Source: Bacteroidia bacterium
GTDB taxonomy: Bacteria; Bacteroidota; Bacteroidia; AKYH767-A; OLB10
Assembly (NCBI GenBank): GCA_016788165.1
Contig: JAEUTH010000035.1
Coordinates: forward strand, 1 to 46,181
DNA length: 46,181 nt
Direction: 5' to 3'
The notes beneath the pieces were generated by a model. The model worked only from the letters and a program-made list of their open reading frames with translations. It was not told the DNA's origin and did no database searches. Shown one piece after another: positions 1-7,779 of the stretch (positions within the stretch are counted from its first letter, which is position 1; each line of letters starts with the position of its first letter). The translations under genes were made by a program, and so were the position numbers.

Positions 1-1187
1 CCGGGCAAGGGCCCTAACTCGTACAGGGGTGTATGGGGCAATGCAAAATTTGGATTATTGGGCAATGAAATGCTTTTGGCCACAGCCATGCAGGCAAGGC
101 CTGCACTATCGGGGTAATGTATTACATTTAAAAAAGTATCACCAAAAAAACTTACTCCATAAATTTTACCATCGGGGGCAGCTTGCATTAAAAACCAGGA
201 TTTATGTAAGCTCCAAAAATTTATACTGTCAAGCGTATCTACCACCACAGCGCTTGCTTGTATATTTGGTGCGGTTAAATCAAATTGATGCAACTCATCC
301 AAAACGCCTGCATATAAAAACCGGCCATTGGGCGAAATTTCGCAGGCCCCAGAATAAGGTAAAGGCAAATAATTATTGATGGTTATTAACTGCTGATTGG
401 AAAACAAGCCCGTACATCGGTCGAAATCAAAAACATCCATATAGCGGGTGGTAGGATAAACTCCATCACCCCTGAAACCCACAACTTTTTGCGTAAGCGT
501 GCTGTACCGCCAACTCCAGTAGTCACTACAGCGTGCTGTGTCGTAGTATTGTGCCGTAGGCCCTGTAATTCCATTGGGTGTTAATAAAAAGCGTTGAAAC
601 AAGTTCGTGTTAAAGCGCTTTACAATAATCCACCAATCGCGGCCATTGCCATGTTTTATGGTTAATATCCCCATATTAAAAGCAGCATTCAGCAATACAT
701 TGTGCTTGGATATGATAGCGCCTTGCCCATTGTTTGCATTATTATCAATAATACTGTACCGCAATTGCAACAGCGCACTTGCCAAAGGTATTATAGGGCA
801 GATAGTATAAGTAGAATCAATGGCTTGTTGTATAATGTAGGTTTTGCTGGTATCGCCCGGATGGGGTAAAAAGGTAATGGCATCAACATAATATTTCACA
901 TTATTTGGATTGCCTGTAAAAACATCGCCATCAATTATTTTTTGATGCTGCCTGTTATAAACGGAAACGCCAATGGTATAAAAACGCAGCGTACTATTGG
1001 CACTGCCTATGACTGCACTGGCAAAAGCAAAGTTAGGTGCAGGGCTACAGGATGATACGTTTAATGTACCACTGCTAAAATCTAAAAAATTATTTGAAAT
1101 ACCGGGTCCAAATACCCATTGTTTCGGTGTATGCTATGCATGTGTAATGCCGGCCAAAAGCAAAGCCATTAAGATAAATGATTTCAT
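1..1187 (-). pseudogene. Secreted Bacteroidota protein, 3'-truncated by window edge, with in-frame TAG at codon 18
   Basis: Reading the minus strand from the ATG at 1187-1185 gives a signal peptide (MKSFILMALLLAGITHA), a TAG stop at 1136-1134, and then an uninterrupted frame to the window edge. The frame resumes with HTPKQWVFGPGISN, a start typical of large T9SS/gliding-associated secreted proteins, and includes the stretches NGRFLYAGVLDELHQFDL and APDGKIYG, which look like beta-propeller repeats. The stop sits exactly where Bacteroidota signal peptides often end in Ala-Gln, so a single C-to-T change (CAG to TAG) explains it. The start is 11 bp downstream of another damaged secreted-protein gene, so the two probably formed an operon. 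I infer a recently inactivated surface protein. The C-terminus, where a sorting domain would be expected, lies outside the window. Confidence 0.7.
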
Positions 1188-1198
1188 GGCTTTGCGTT

Positions 1199-1401
1199 TT
1201 AGTTTTTAATTATTTGTAAGCGCTCACTGTGCATGCTGCCATTGCTGGCTGTTAAGGTAACGGCCTGCGGGTTATCGCAAGTAAAGTTATTATGACTTAA
1301 TGCTGCCGTTTGGCCTTGCAGTTGCATTGCCATCAGCATTATAATAAATAAGATTTTACTTGCACAACTGCTGATTTTTGTTGTGTGTGTGATTTTTTCA
1401 T
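1199..1401 (-). pseudogene. Small secreted-protein gene with a one-base frameshift in the poly-A after its ATG
   Basis: The ATG at 1401-1399 is followed by six A residues (T run at 1393-1398 on the plus strand) and runs out after 20 codons. One extra A would give a coherent 67-aa product: MKKITHTTK, a hydrophobic signal segment (KILFIIMLMAMQLQGQ), a short mature part containing NNFTCDNPQAV, and the ending ERLQIIKN, which resembles the end of a T9SS sorting domain. As it stands, only the internal ATG at 1339 opens the second frame (46 aa). This is therefore either a slippage-prone switch, a sequencing homopolymer error, or a deletion relic keeping only the two ends of a larger secreted protein. 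It lies 11 bp upstream of the next broken gene on the same strand. Confidence 0.5.
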
Positions 1402-1500
1402 AATTGATACGTTTTTCATAATAGATAAAATTAAAGGGTTAGGGGAAACTTGGTTTTGAAAGTGGTAACGATATAAAAGGAGTTGAAAGGGGAAAGTATC

Positions 1501-1538
1501 AAACAGCAACGGCTGCCCTTGGGCAGCCGTTGCTGTTT
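1501..1538 (-). terminator. Strong intrinsic terminator hairpin after the 1686-aa gene
   Basis: The sequence contains a perfect 18-bp stem (AAACAGCAACGGCTGCCC and its complement) closed by a TT loop. It begins 21 bp beyond the stop of the large minus-strand gene that ends at 1560. Its A/T-rich base could serve in either direction. Confidence 0.8.
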
Positions 1539-1559
1539 AAATTAAAAGTTATATCTCAA

Positions 1560-4500
1560 TTATCTGAGTAGTGAAATGGTACCACGTTTCTCTATAATTT
1601 TTCCGTTGGCGCCTATTACTTTTATGTGATAAACATATACACCTGCAGGAGCCGGCTCACCTTTAAATTTACCATTCCATCCACTTTCCGTATCACCGGT
1701 TTCGAATACCAATTGCCCCCAACGATTAAACACTTGCATCTGATAGCCATCACGTAAGTAGTAAATCATATAGGGTTTAAAAATAGGGTTTAAGCCATCA
1801 GGTGTAAATGCATTGGGTAAATATAAATGAGGCTCTTGCACAGCACAGTGTTCATTCGACTCACTCTTCATCTGGTAGTTATAGATATTGCCTAAGCCTT
1901 CAACTGCTTCAACCAAATAACAAAATTCACCGGTTCCATCAATAAAACTCGATATGTTATCAAAGTACGATAAACTGCTTGCAGGTACAGTGGCAATAGG
2001 CGCAGCACTCCAAATTCCATTATAGTAACGGTAAATATTATACTGCAAAACGCCACCACTCCAATCAATATAGGCATTCCACTCCAATTTGTTAACCAGA
2101 TTTTCGAATGGTGTTGTTTTAAGCAATATGGTTTGGCCAATATTACTTTCGAACACCGGCTTATTACAAGTGCTAACGTCAACCACTTTGTATAAATGGC
2201 TTAATCCATCGGTTTGTGCCGTGTTATCAATAAACGAAATTTCAGTTTGGCCGGCAAATAATTGCTGTGCAATTACAGTATATGAGGTACCGCCATTATC
2301 ACTACGAAGTAACTCGTATCGCGAAACATCAGCGGCTGTATCAACATAACTTTCAATTAATACCTGACCGGGTTGGTCAACTGTTACGCGTTTTAAATAA
2401 TGGAATTCGGGCATTACAAGCACATCGGCTACACGGCATCTTAAATTACTACTTGCTCTACGACTGTTGGTATTGCTTACAGCCGATACGTAGTAGCAGT
2501 ATGAACTGTCTTTTTTAATACCGGTGTGCTCAAAAATATAGGTGTTTGCCGGTACCGTTCCAATAATATTGTATGGGCCATTATTCTGGCTCATATAAAT
2601 CTGATACTCTTGCAAACCATCAGTCATGTTTCGGTATTCATTCCAACGTAATACAATTGATGCATTACACTTATCTAAACTATCGCGTAATAAAATGGTG
2701 TTGTTTAATACACCTAATGGTGCCAGGTTACTACAACTATCGTAAGCAGCTATATTGTAAATTTCGCTGGTAGTGTTTGCATTTGATGTTGTGTATAAAT
2801 AAGAAAGCTGATTTAAAGGTGCATTGCCTATCGAATCCCAACTGGCACCATTAAACAAGTAAATTATATAACCAACTGCATCGCCTGAAGCATTGGGAAG
2901 CCATGATATATTTACATTTCCGTTTATGGGATTTACACTTACCGAGTCGAACACCGTTACCAAAGGAGGTGTCATGTCTTCAAATTGATCACCATCAATG
3001 CTTGATACGGAATTGCACCCGCTTGCATCGCCAATTTCAATGCGGTAATTAATAAATGCATCACATAAGTTTATGGTGTCAACGTAAGTAAGTTGCGTAG
3101 TTGAATCCAGTAATGTCCAACTACCGGTTGGGTATTCTCTAAACACTTTGTAATGAGTTTCGCTTGAAGGCAATAACGGATTGTGTAATTCATTCCAGTT
3201 TAAATTAGCAATTCCGGTACTACCCACATTGGTTACATTTAGCTTTATGCCATGTAACGTATCGCTGGGTAGCGAATATTCGATACCACAGCCGGTTCGT
3301 GACTGCACATAGTAATAAATGTTTGTTGTATTGGCATTTGCGCCTGTATGAAGATAAGTGGTGGTATTGTAGTTGAAAATCGAATCAATTAAAGTAAATG
3401 GGCCGTTAGCACTTGTACTATAAGATACATGGTAACTATTAAAATCTAAACCGGTATCTACAGGCTGTATCCATGATAGCTGCGCCTGTCCAATTGCATC
3501 TATAGTTACACAACGCAATGAAGGTGCATCGGGTACGGTGTTGTCAATAAAGGTTTCGCCATCAATGGTAGAAACCGAAACACAACCGCTTGCATCGGTA
3601 AGTTCGATACGGTAATTAATAAGCTCCACACAAACCGGGTTGCTGTCTAAATAATTAAGTGCAGCAGTAGTGCCCCGCAATGTCCAGGTGCCTGCCGGAA
3701 ACTCGCGATACACATTATACTGTGCAGCCGAAGTAGGCAGGTTGGGCACATGCATAGCATTCCAGTTAAGGTTTGCAATCTGACCGCCTAATGGATTTGT
3801 AACATCAAGGCGTATGGCTTGCAGCGTATCGCTATCGAACGAATACTCAACACCGCAACCGGTACGTGTTTTAACGGTGTAATACAATGGCGTAGCATAA
3901 GCATTGGCCGTAGCATGTGTATAGCTTAATGTATTGTAGTTGAATATTGAATCAATTAAAGTAAACGGCCCGCCTGCATTGTTGCTACAGTAAATATGAT
4001 AGCTGTTAAAATCTAAGCCGGTATCAACAGGAGCAATCCAACTAAGTATTGTACTGCCGTTACCATTTACAGTTACACATCGTAATGAAGGAGGGTCAGG
4101 CACGGAATTGTCAACAAACGTAGCGCCATCAATAGTAGATTTTGAAACACAACCAATTACATCGTTCAGATGCACTCTGAAGTTTATAGAATCGCTGCAA
4201 ACTAAGATAGGTATATTGATGCTGGTATTTACTGTTGAATCTACCAAAGCCCAAACTCCGGCAGGGTACTCTTTGTAAATATGATATCGTGGTGCCGATG
4301 AAGCTAATGGCGGCACATGTATCGGATTCCAGGTAAGTTGGGCAATTCCGCCAACATTATTTACCACCAAACGTATTGCCTGCAATGTATCGGAATTGAT
4401 GGAGAATGACAAGCCACAAACACAGAATGTGCGCAAATAGTAATAGCGTGGTGTATTAAGCACATTGGCTGTAGCATGGTTGTAAGTGGTATTGTTGTAA

Positions 4501-6620
4501 TTAAAAATACTGTCAATAACTGTAAACGGCCCGGCCGGACTTGTTGCGCTATAAATATAATATCCATTAAATGATAAACCGGTATCGGCAGGCGCTACCC
4601 ATGATAAGGTAACACTTCCATTATTATCTGCTTCAATACAATGCATAATGGGTGGATCGGGTTGGGTAATGTTTTGGAACCAGGCACCATCAATTGATGA
4701 AACCGAAATACAATTTATCGAATCGCGTATTTCTATTCGGTAATTTATAGAATCGTTACAGGCATTAATGTTTATGGGGTCTAAATAATTTAGGGCACTG
4801 GTCGAATCAATAAGTGTCCATGTACCTGCCGGATATTCGCGGTAGATGTAATACATGGTACTTGACGAACTAAGTAAAGGTGTATTTACGGCATTCCAAT
4901 TAAGTTGCGAGGCATTACCTCCTGAATTGCTTGCCGTTAAGTGGATTGAAGCAGCGGTTTGATTGGGTGTTGAAAAACGATATGCCTTGCACAAATCGCG
5001 TGTAACTATTTGATAGTACTGTGGTGCATTAGAAGCATTGGCCCCTACATGTAAATAGTTTGTAGTGGTTAAATTAAAAATACTGTCTATTAAAGTAAAC
5101 GGACCGGCAGCGTTGGTGCTATGATAAATTAAATAAGCATCGAAAGAGCCAACGGTATCAATGGGTTGTGTCCAGGTTAGGCTTACATCGCCATTTGCTA
5201 AAACATCAGTACACCTTATAATGGGAGAATTTAGTTGTGGCGGGGCTAACACTACTATTTTTACAGTTGTAGTGGTTATACCCGGAGCCGGACAAAAATC
5301 ATCCAGCGATTTAATTATAAAAGTATATTCATTACTAAAGTTTACACAACCATTGGTATAACCTAAGTGGGCACAACTGGTTTGCCAATTAAAAGTTACC
5401 GCTGTTGCAGCTAAAACCGGTGGTTGCGGTGGTGGTGGGCTTAATGTAGCACATGGTGGAATAATACAACCTGCATTGGGGTTGGTATAATTTGCACCAA
5501 ACTCGGCACCATTGGCTACAAACACCAATCGCTGAAATCCACCTGAAGACGGATCGTTTGTGGCTAAGAGCGGATGATAGTCAAAATCGGTAGCACTCAT
5601 TAAAAAGTTAACCACCTCACCTGCATAAACGGTATCGGTTGTTAGTGTAAAATTTCCGGTAACAGGGTCAATAAATGGTTTGGTTACAGTAGGCGGTAAA
5701 TTAGGTACACCGGGGCTAAGTGAGTTACAAACTTTTAGTGTTATCTGTAAGTCGCGAAATATTTCGGCAATCACAATACCACATTTATAAGCCGATACTT
5801 TATTAACTGTAACAAATACGCCATTTGTAAATGAAGTGTAACTAACCTCACCGGTTGTTGAGTTTAAGGTAGCGGCAACATTGTTTGGATTTTGTGCCGG
5901 GCCGGGTAATGGTGAAGTAAAAGAGTACCCGGGGCTAAAGCCAATAGGTGCCGGATTTGAAGCTGTCCATGCACCTCCTGTAAAATCATCTAAAGGCTGA
6001 GCCCAACTATAAACCAAACTGTCAATTTCAGGGTCAATAGCAGTAGGATTATAGGTAAAAGGATAGCCACTACAAATGATGGTGTTTGGCGATTCAACAA
6101 AAAACGGGCTTGAGTCGAAACAAGGGTTTGCATTTTGAAGGTTGAACGAGTACATAATAGCCCTTAATGTAAAACCCAATCCACCCGCATTGGGCAAATT
6201 GGTGATTGCCGAGTTGCGACAACAGTTTGAATAACTAAAAATCCAACCTGCAGCAGGTGGCACACCGTTTAAAATTATGGGGTTCGATTGAAAATAAAAC
6301 TCTTCAACTGCGCCAGCTGTACTACCGGTTGCACCTGCACAGGTGATAGGTACGCCTGAGTTTGCATTACAGTCGGGTGATATATCGGTTTGTGATATAA
6401 TAGTCATCGGAATACTTGTAAGACCGGGCTTATTTGATACGTCAAGACTAATACCAGTTGTAGGAAAAGAAACACCGTTACAATCGCGATAAAGCTTCAT
6501 AAAAAAACGATACTCGCCAGTTGGCAAACACTGCCAGGTAATTTCGCCACCCATTAAATGTGATGCGCTACTTTGCAAAAAACAAGATGTAAGTAATAAT
6601 AGAAATAATAGTCTTTTCAT
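1560..6620 (-). CDS. Large secreted repeat protein with gliding-motility-associated C-terminal domain
   Basis: This is a 1686-aa surface protein. I start it at the ATG at 6620 (MKRLLFLLLLTSCFLQSSA, a signal peptide). A longer frame begins at a TTG at 6656, but that codon lies inside a TACATTTG promoter box and cannot be translated. The mature N-terminus, SHLMGGEITWQC, is the usual start of a Bacteroidota adhesin family. Proline-rich and cadherin-like sequence follows, then four tandem repeats of about 189 aa built from fibronectin-III-like modules, each with an (S/T)IDG marker. The C-terminus (LPNAFTPDGLNPIF, VFNRWGQLVFET, WNGKFKGEPAPAGVYVY) is the gliding-motility-associated C-terminal domain (CHU_C/TIGR04131 type), which in this phylum directs export through the type IX system and surface attachment. 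Its ligand is unknown. The gene appears monocistronic, with its own terminator. Confidence 0.88.
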   Translation of the reverse strand: MKRLLFLLLLTSCFLQSSASHLMGGEITWQCLPTGEYRFFMKLYRDCNGVSFPTTGISLDVSNKPGLTSIPMTIISQTDISPDCNANSGVPITCAGATGSTAGAVEEFYFQSNPIILNGVPPAAGWIFSYSNCCRNSAITNLPNAGGLGFTLRAIMYSFNLQNANPCFDSSPFFVESPNTIICSGYPFTYNPTAIDPEIDSLVYSWAQPLDDFTGGAWTASNPAPIGFSPGYSFTSPLPGPAQNPNNVAATLNSTTGEVSYTSFTNGVFVTVNKVSAYKCGIVIAEIFRDLQITLKVCNSLSPGVPNLPPTVTKPFIDPVTGNFTLTTDTVYAGEVVNFLMSATDFDYHPLLATNDPSSGGFQRLVFVANGAEFGANYTNPNAGCIIPPCATLSPPPPQPPVLAATAVTFNWQTSCAHLGYTNGCVNFSNEYTFIIKSLDDFCPAPGITTTTVKIVVLAPPQLNSPIIRCTDVLANGDVSLTWTQPIDTVGSFDAYLIYHSTNAAGPFTLIDSIFNLTTTNYLHVGANASNAPQYYQIVTRDLCKAYRFSTPNQTAASIHLTASNSGGNASQLNWNAVNTPLLSSSSTMYYIYREYPAGTWTLIDSTSALNYLDPININACNDSINYRIEIRDSINCISVSSIDGAWFQNITQPDPPIMHCIEADNNGSVTLSWVAPADTGLSFNGYYIYSATSPAGPFTVIDSIFNYNNTTYNHATANVLNTPRYYYLRTFCVCGLSFSINSDTLQAIRLVVNNVGGIAQLTWNPIHVPPLASSAPRYHIYKEYPAGVWALVDSTVNTSINIPILVCSDSINFRVHLNDVIGCVSKSTIDGATFVDNSVPDPPSLRCVTVNGNGSTILSWIAPVDTGLDFNSYHIYCSNNAGGPFTLIDSIFNYNTLSYTHATANAYATPLYYTVKTRTGCGVEYSFDSDTLQAIRLDVTNPLGGQIANLNWNAMHVPNLPTSAAQYNVYREFPAGTWTLRGTTAALNYLDSNPVCVELINYRIELTDASGCVSVSTIDGETFIDNTVPDAPSLRCVTIDAIGQAQLSWIQPVDTGLDFNSYHVSYSTSANGPFTLIDSIFNYNTTTYLHTGANANTTNIYYYVQSRTGCGIEYSLPSDTLHGIKLNVTNVGSTGIANLNWNELHNPLLPSSETHYKVFREYPTGSWTLLDSTTQLTYVDTINLCDAFINYRIEIGDASGCNSVSSIDGDQFEDMTPPLVTVFDSVSVNPINGNVNISWLPNASGDAVGYIIYLFNGASWDSIGNAPLNQLSYLYTTSNANTTSEIYNIAAYDSCSNLAPLGVLNNTILLRDSLDKCNASIVLRWNEYRNMTDGLQEYQIYMSQNNGPYNIIGTVPANTYIFEHTGIKKDSSYCYYVSAVSNTNSRRASSNLRCRVADVLVMPEFHYLKRVTVDQPGQVLIESYVDTAADVSRYELLRSDNGGTSYTVIAQQLFAGQTEISFIDNTAQTDGLSHLYKVVDVSTCNKPVFESNIGQTILLKTTPFENLVNKLEWNAYIDWSGGVLQYNIYRYYNGIWSAAPIATVPASSLSYFDNISSFIDGTGEFCYLVEAVEGLGNIYNYQMKSESNEHCAVQEPHLYLPNAFTPDGLNPIFKPYMIYYLRDGYQMQVFNRWGQLVFETGDTESGWNGKFKGEPAPAGVYVYHIKVIGANGKIIEKRGTISLLR
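2960..5235 (-). repeat. Four tandem ~568-bp coding repeats (about 189 aa each)
   Basis: Within the large secreted protein, landmarks recur at about 568-bp spacing: the module start (SPIIRC, PPIMHC, PPSLRC, APSLRC), the phrase GPFTLIDSIFNYN or a near variant, a (T/S)WTL(I/L)DST-like phrase, and a closing (S/T)IDG. The copies have diverged at the DNA level but remain clearly alignable, as expected for a stalk-like adhesin grown by internal duplication. Boundaries are approximate. Confidence 0.75.
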
Positions 6621-6653
6621 TTGAATCAAATCAGGGTTTATTTTGTGGGTAAG

Positions 6654-6661
6654 CAAATGTA
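6654..6661 (-). promoter_or_regulatory. Bacteroidota -7 box for the large secreted gene
   Basis: The minus strand reads TACATTTG, matching TAnnTTTG. Transcription would start near 6649, about 30 nt upstream of the chosen ATG at 6620. I do not see a good -33 TTG, so the promoter is only partly supported. Confidence 0.45.
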
Positions 6662-6699
6662 AAAAATAAAATGGAGGCTCTTTTTAAAGTATGCCATTT

Positions 6700-6707
6700 T
6701 ACATTTG
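6700..6707 (+). promoter_or_regulatory. Bacteroidota -7 box for the small membrane protein gene
   Basis: The plus strand reads TACATTTG. It faces away from an identical octamer on the minus strand at 6654-6661, giving a compact divergent promoter pair. It also argues that the downstream gene does not start at the upstream ATG at 6691. Confidence 0.4.
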
Positions 6708-6792
6708 TGTGCATTGTCATTGTATGAGTCTATTAATTTTAAAAAGTTGCATGTTTACATGGTTCTTTATTAAGATTAATCAACTTAAAAAA

Positions 6793-7173
6793 ATGTTTTA
6801 TCCGAAACAAAAAATGGGCATGTGCAATATAGATAGCAAAGGTGTATTTAGCCGAAAAATTGCTTTTGCCATAGGCGTAATCGTAGTGTTTTTTTTAACC
6901 ATTCGCTACCTTGTTTATGGGGGATACCCGTTGTTGGCTGCTTTGGCACTTGCAAGTACATTTACGGTAATAAATTGGTATCAATTTCGAAATGTGTTTT
7001 GTGTTGCAAAGGCATTAAACTTAAAACCCAAAAACAGCAAACAGCAACCTCAAACAAATACTGATAAAATAAACGCGCATAAATATGTTGCGGTAACCAT
7101 TATTTTAAGGTCAATATTAATGGCGGGTATATTTTCATTAGTAATTTGGCTTATCGGTTTATTGGTGAAATAG
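6793..7173 (+). CDS. Small three-helix membrane protein of unknown function
   Basis: The product is about 126 aa and I do not recognise its family. It has three predicted membrane segments: KIAFAIGVIVVFFLTIRYLV, PLLAALALASTFTVINW and a C-terminal stretch around ILMAGIFSLVIWLIGLLV. A polar Gln/Asn/Lys-rich loop lies between the second and third. The frame stays open upstream with ATGs at 6691, 6724 and 6751. I prefer 6793 because an A-rich stretch precedes it, as is common at Bacteroidota starts, and because the TACATTTG box at 6700-6707 rules out 6691. The start remains uncertain. It stands alone, followed 128 bp later by a response regulator gene. Confidence 0.55.
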   Translation: MFYPKQKMGMCNIDSKGVFSRKIAFAIGVIVVFFLTIRYLVYGGYPLLAALALASTFTVINWYQFRNVFCVAKALNLKPKNSKQQPQTNTDKINAHKYVAVTIILRSILMAGIFSLVIWLIGLLVK

Positions 7174-7301
7174 CAATTTTAAAGTACTGCATTAAAATTT
7201 TGCCCATAAAATTGTTGTGTTAATAAACAATACTATTACTTTAGCCAAATATTTATATGGGTATTAATATTCGATGTTTCTAATCTAATCATTTAAGAGT
7301 T

Positions 7302-7727
7302 ATGTCAATAGTGCCGGTACCTGATTTTTCAATTCCGGTTGAAAAGCAGGCTCAGAATCCAAAATCAATGCAAAAACTATTATTGGTAGAAGACGATAGA
7401 GTAAATCAGATGCTAAGTCGAAAGATGCTTTTAAAAGCAGGCTTTGAAGTGGATGTTGCCAATGATGGTTTAGAGGCAAAAAAGTTGTTGGCTTGCAACC
7501 TGTATCACTTGGTAATTACCGATATAAAAACGCCAAATATGGATGGTTATGCACTTACCAAACATATACGCGATACAGAATGCTTACGCAACTTGCCGGT
7601 AATTGCTGTATCGGCATACCCATCATCTATCGAAAAACAAAAAGCTTTAGAGGCCGGTATGAATGAGTATATAGCTAAGCCTTATGGCATGCATGAGTTG
7701 GTAGAAACCATAAAACTTTTTCTATAA
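7302..7727 (+). CDS. Stand-alone receiver-domain response regulator (CheY-like)
   Basis: This 141-aa protein has a roughly 22-residue N-terminal tail and then a single receiver domain with no output domain. The acidic pocket is intact (Glu30, Asp31, Asp32), the phospho-acceptor is Asp74 in VITDIKTPNMDG, the switch residue is Ser104 (AVSAY) and the conserved lysine is Lys126 (IAKPYG). Such proteins pass phosphoryl groups between kinases or bind partner proteins. The nearest kinase gene in the window is 19 kb away and has its own LytTR partner, so this is an orphan regulator. It converges on the prolyl oligopeptidase gene and shares a terminator with it. Confidence 0.88.
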   Translation: MSIVPVPDFSIPVEKQAQNPKSMQKLLLVEDDRVNQMLSRKMLLKAGFEVDVANDGLEAKKLLACNLYHLVITDIKTPNMDGYALTKHIRDTECLRNLPVIAVSAYPSSIEKQKALEAGMNEYIAKPYGMHELVETIKLFL

Positions 7728-7733
7728 AATTAC

Positions 7734-7772
7734 AAACAAAAAAGGCAGCCTTTTTAGCTGCCTTTTTTGTTT
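7734..7772. terminator. Bidirectional terminator between convergent genes
   Basis: A 16-bp stem (AAACAAAAAAGGCAGC with its complement) and a short loop lie between the response regulator stop (7727) and the oligopeptidase stop (7780). The A-rich and T-rich arms give a U-tract in both directions. Confidence 0.85.
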
Positions 7773-7779
7773 GGATAAC

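Noticed and set aside
29..1209. Several short plus-strand ORFs in the first 1.2 kb
   Set aside because: The minus-strand frame is open across the same bases and encodes recognisable secreted-protein sequence; the plus-strand products look like translated antisense.
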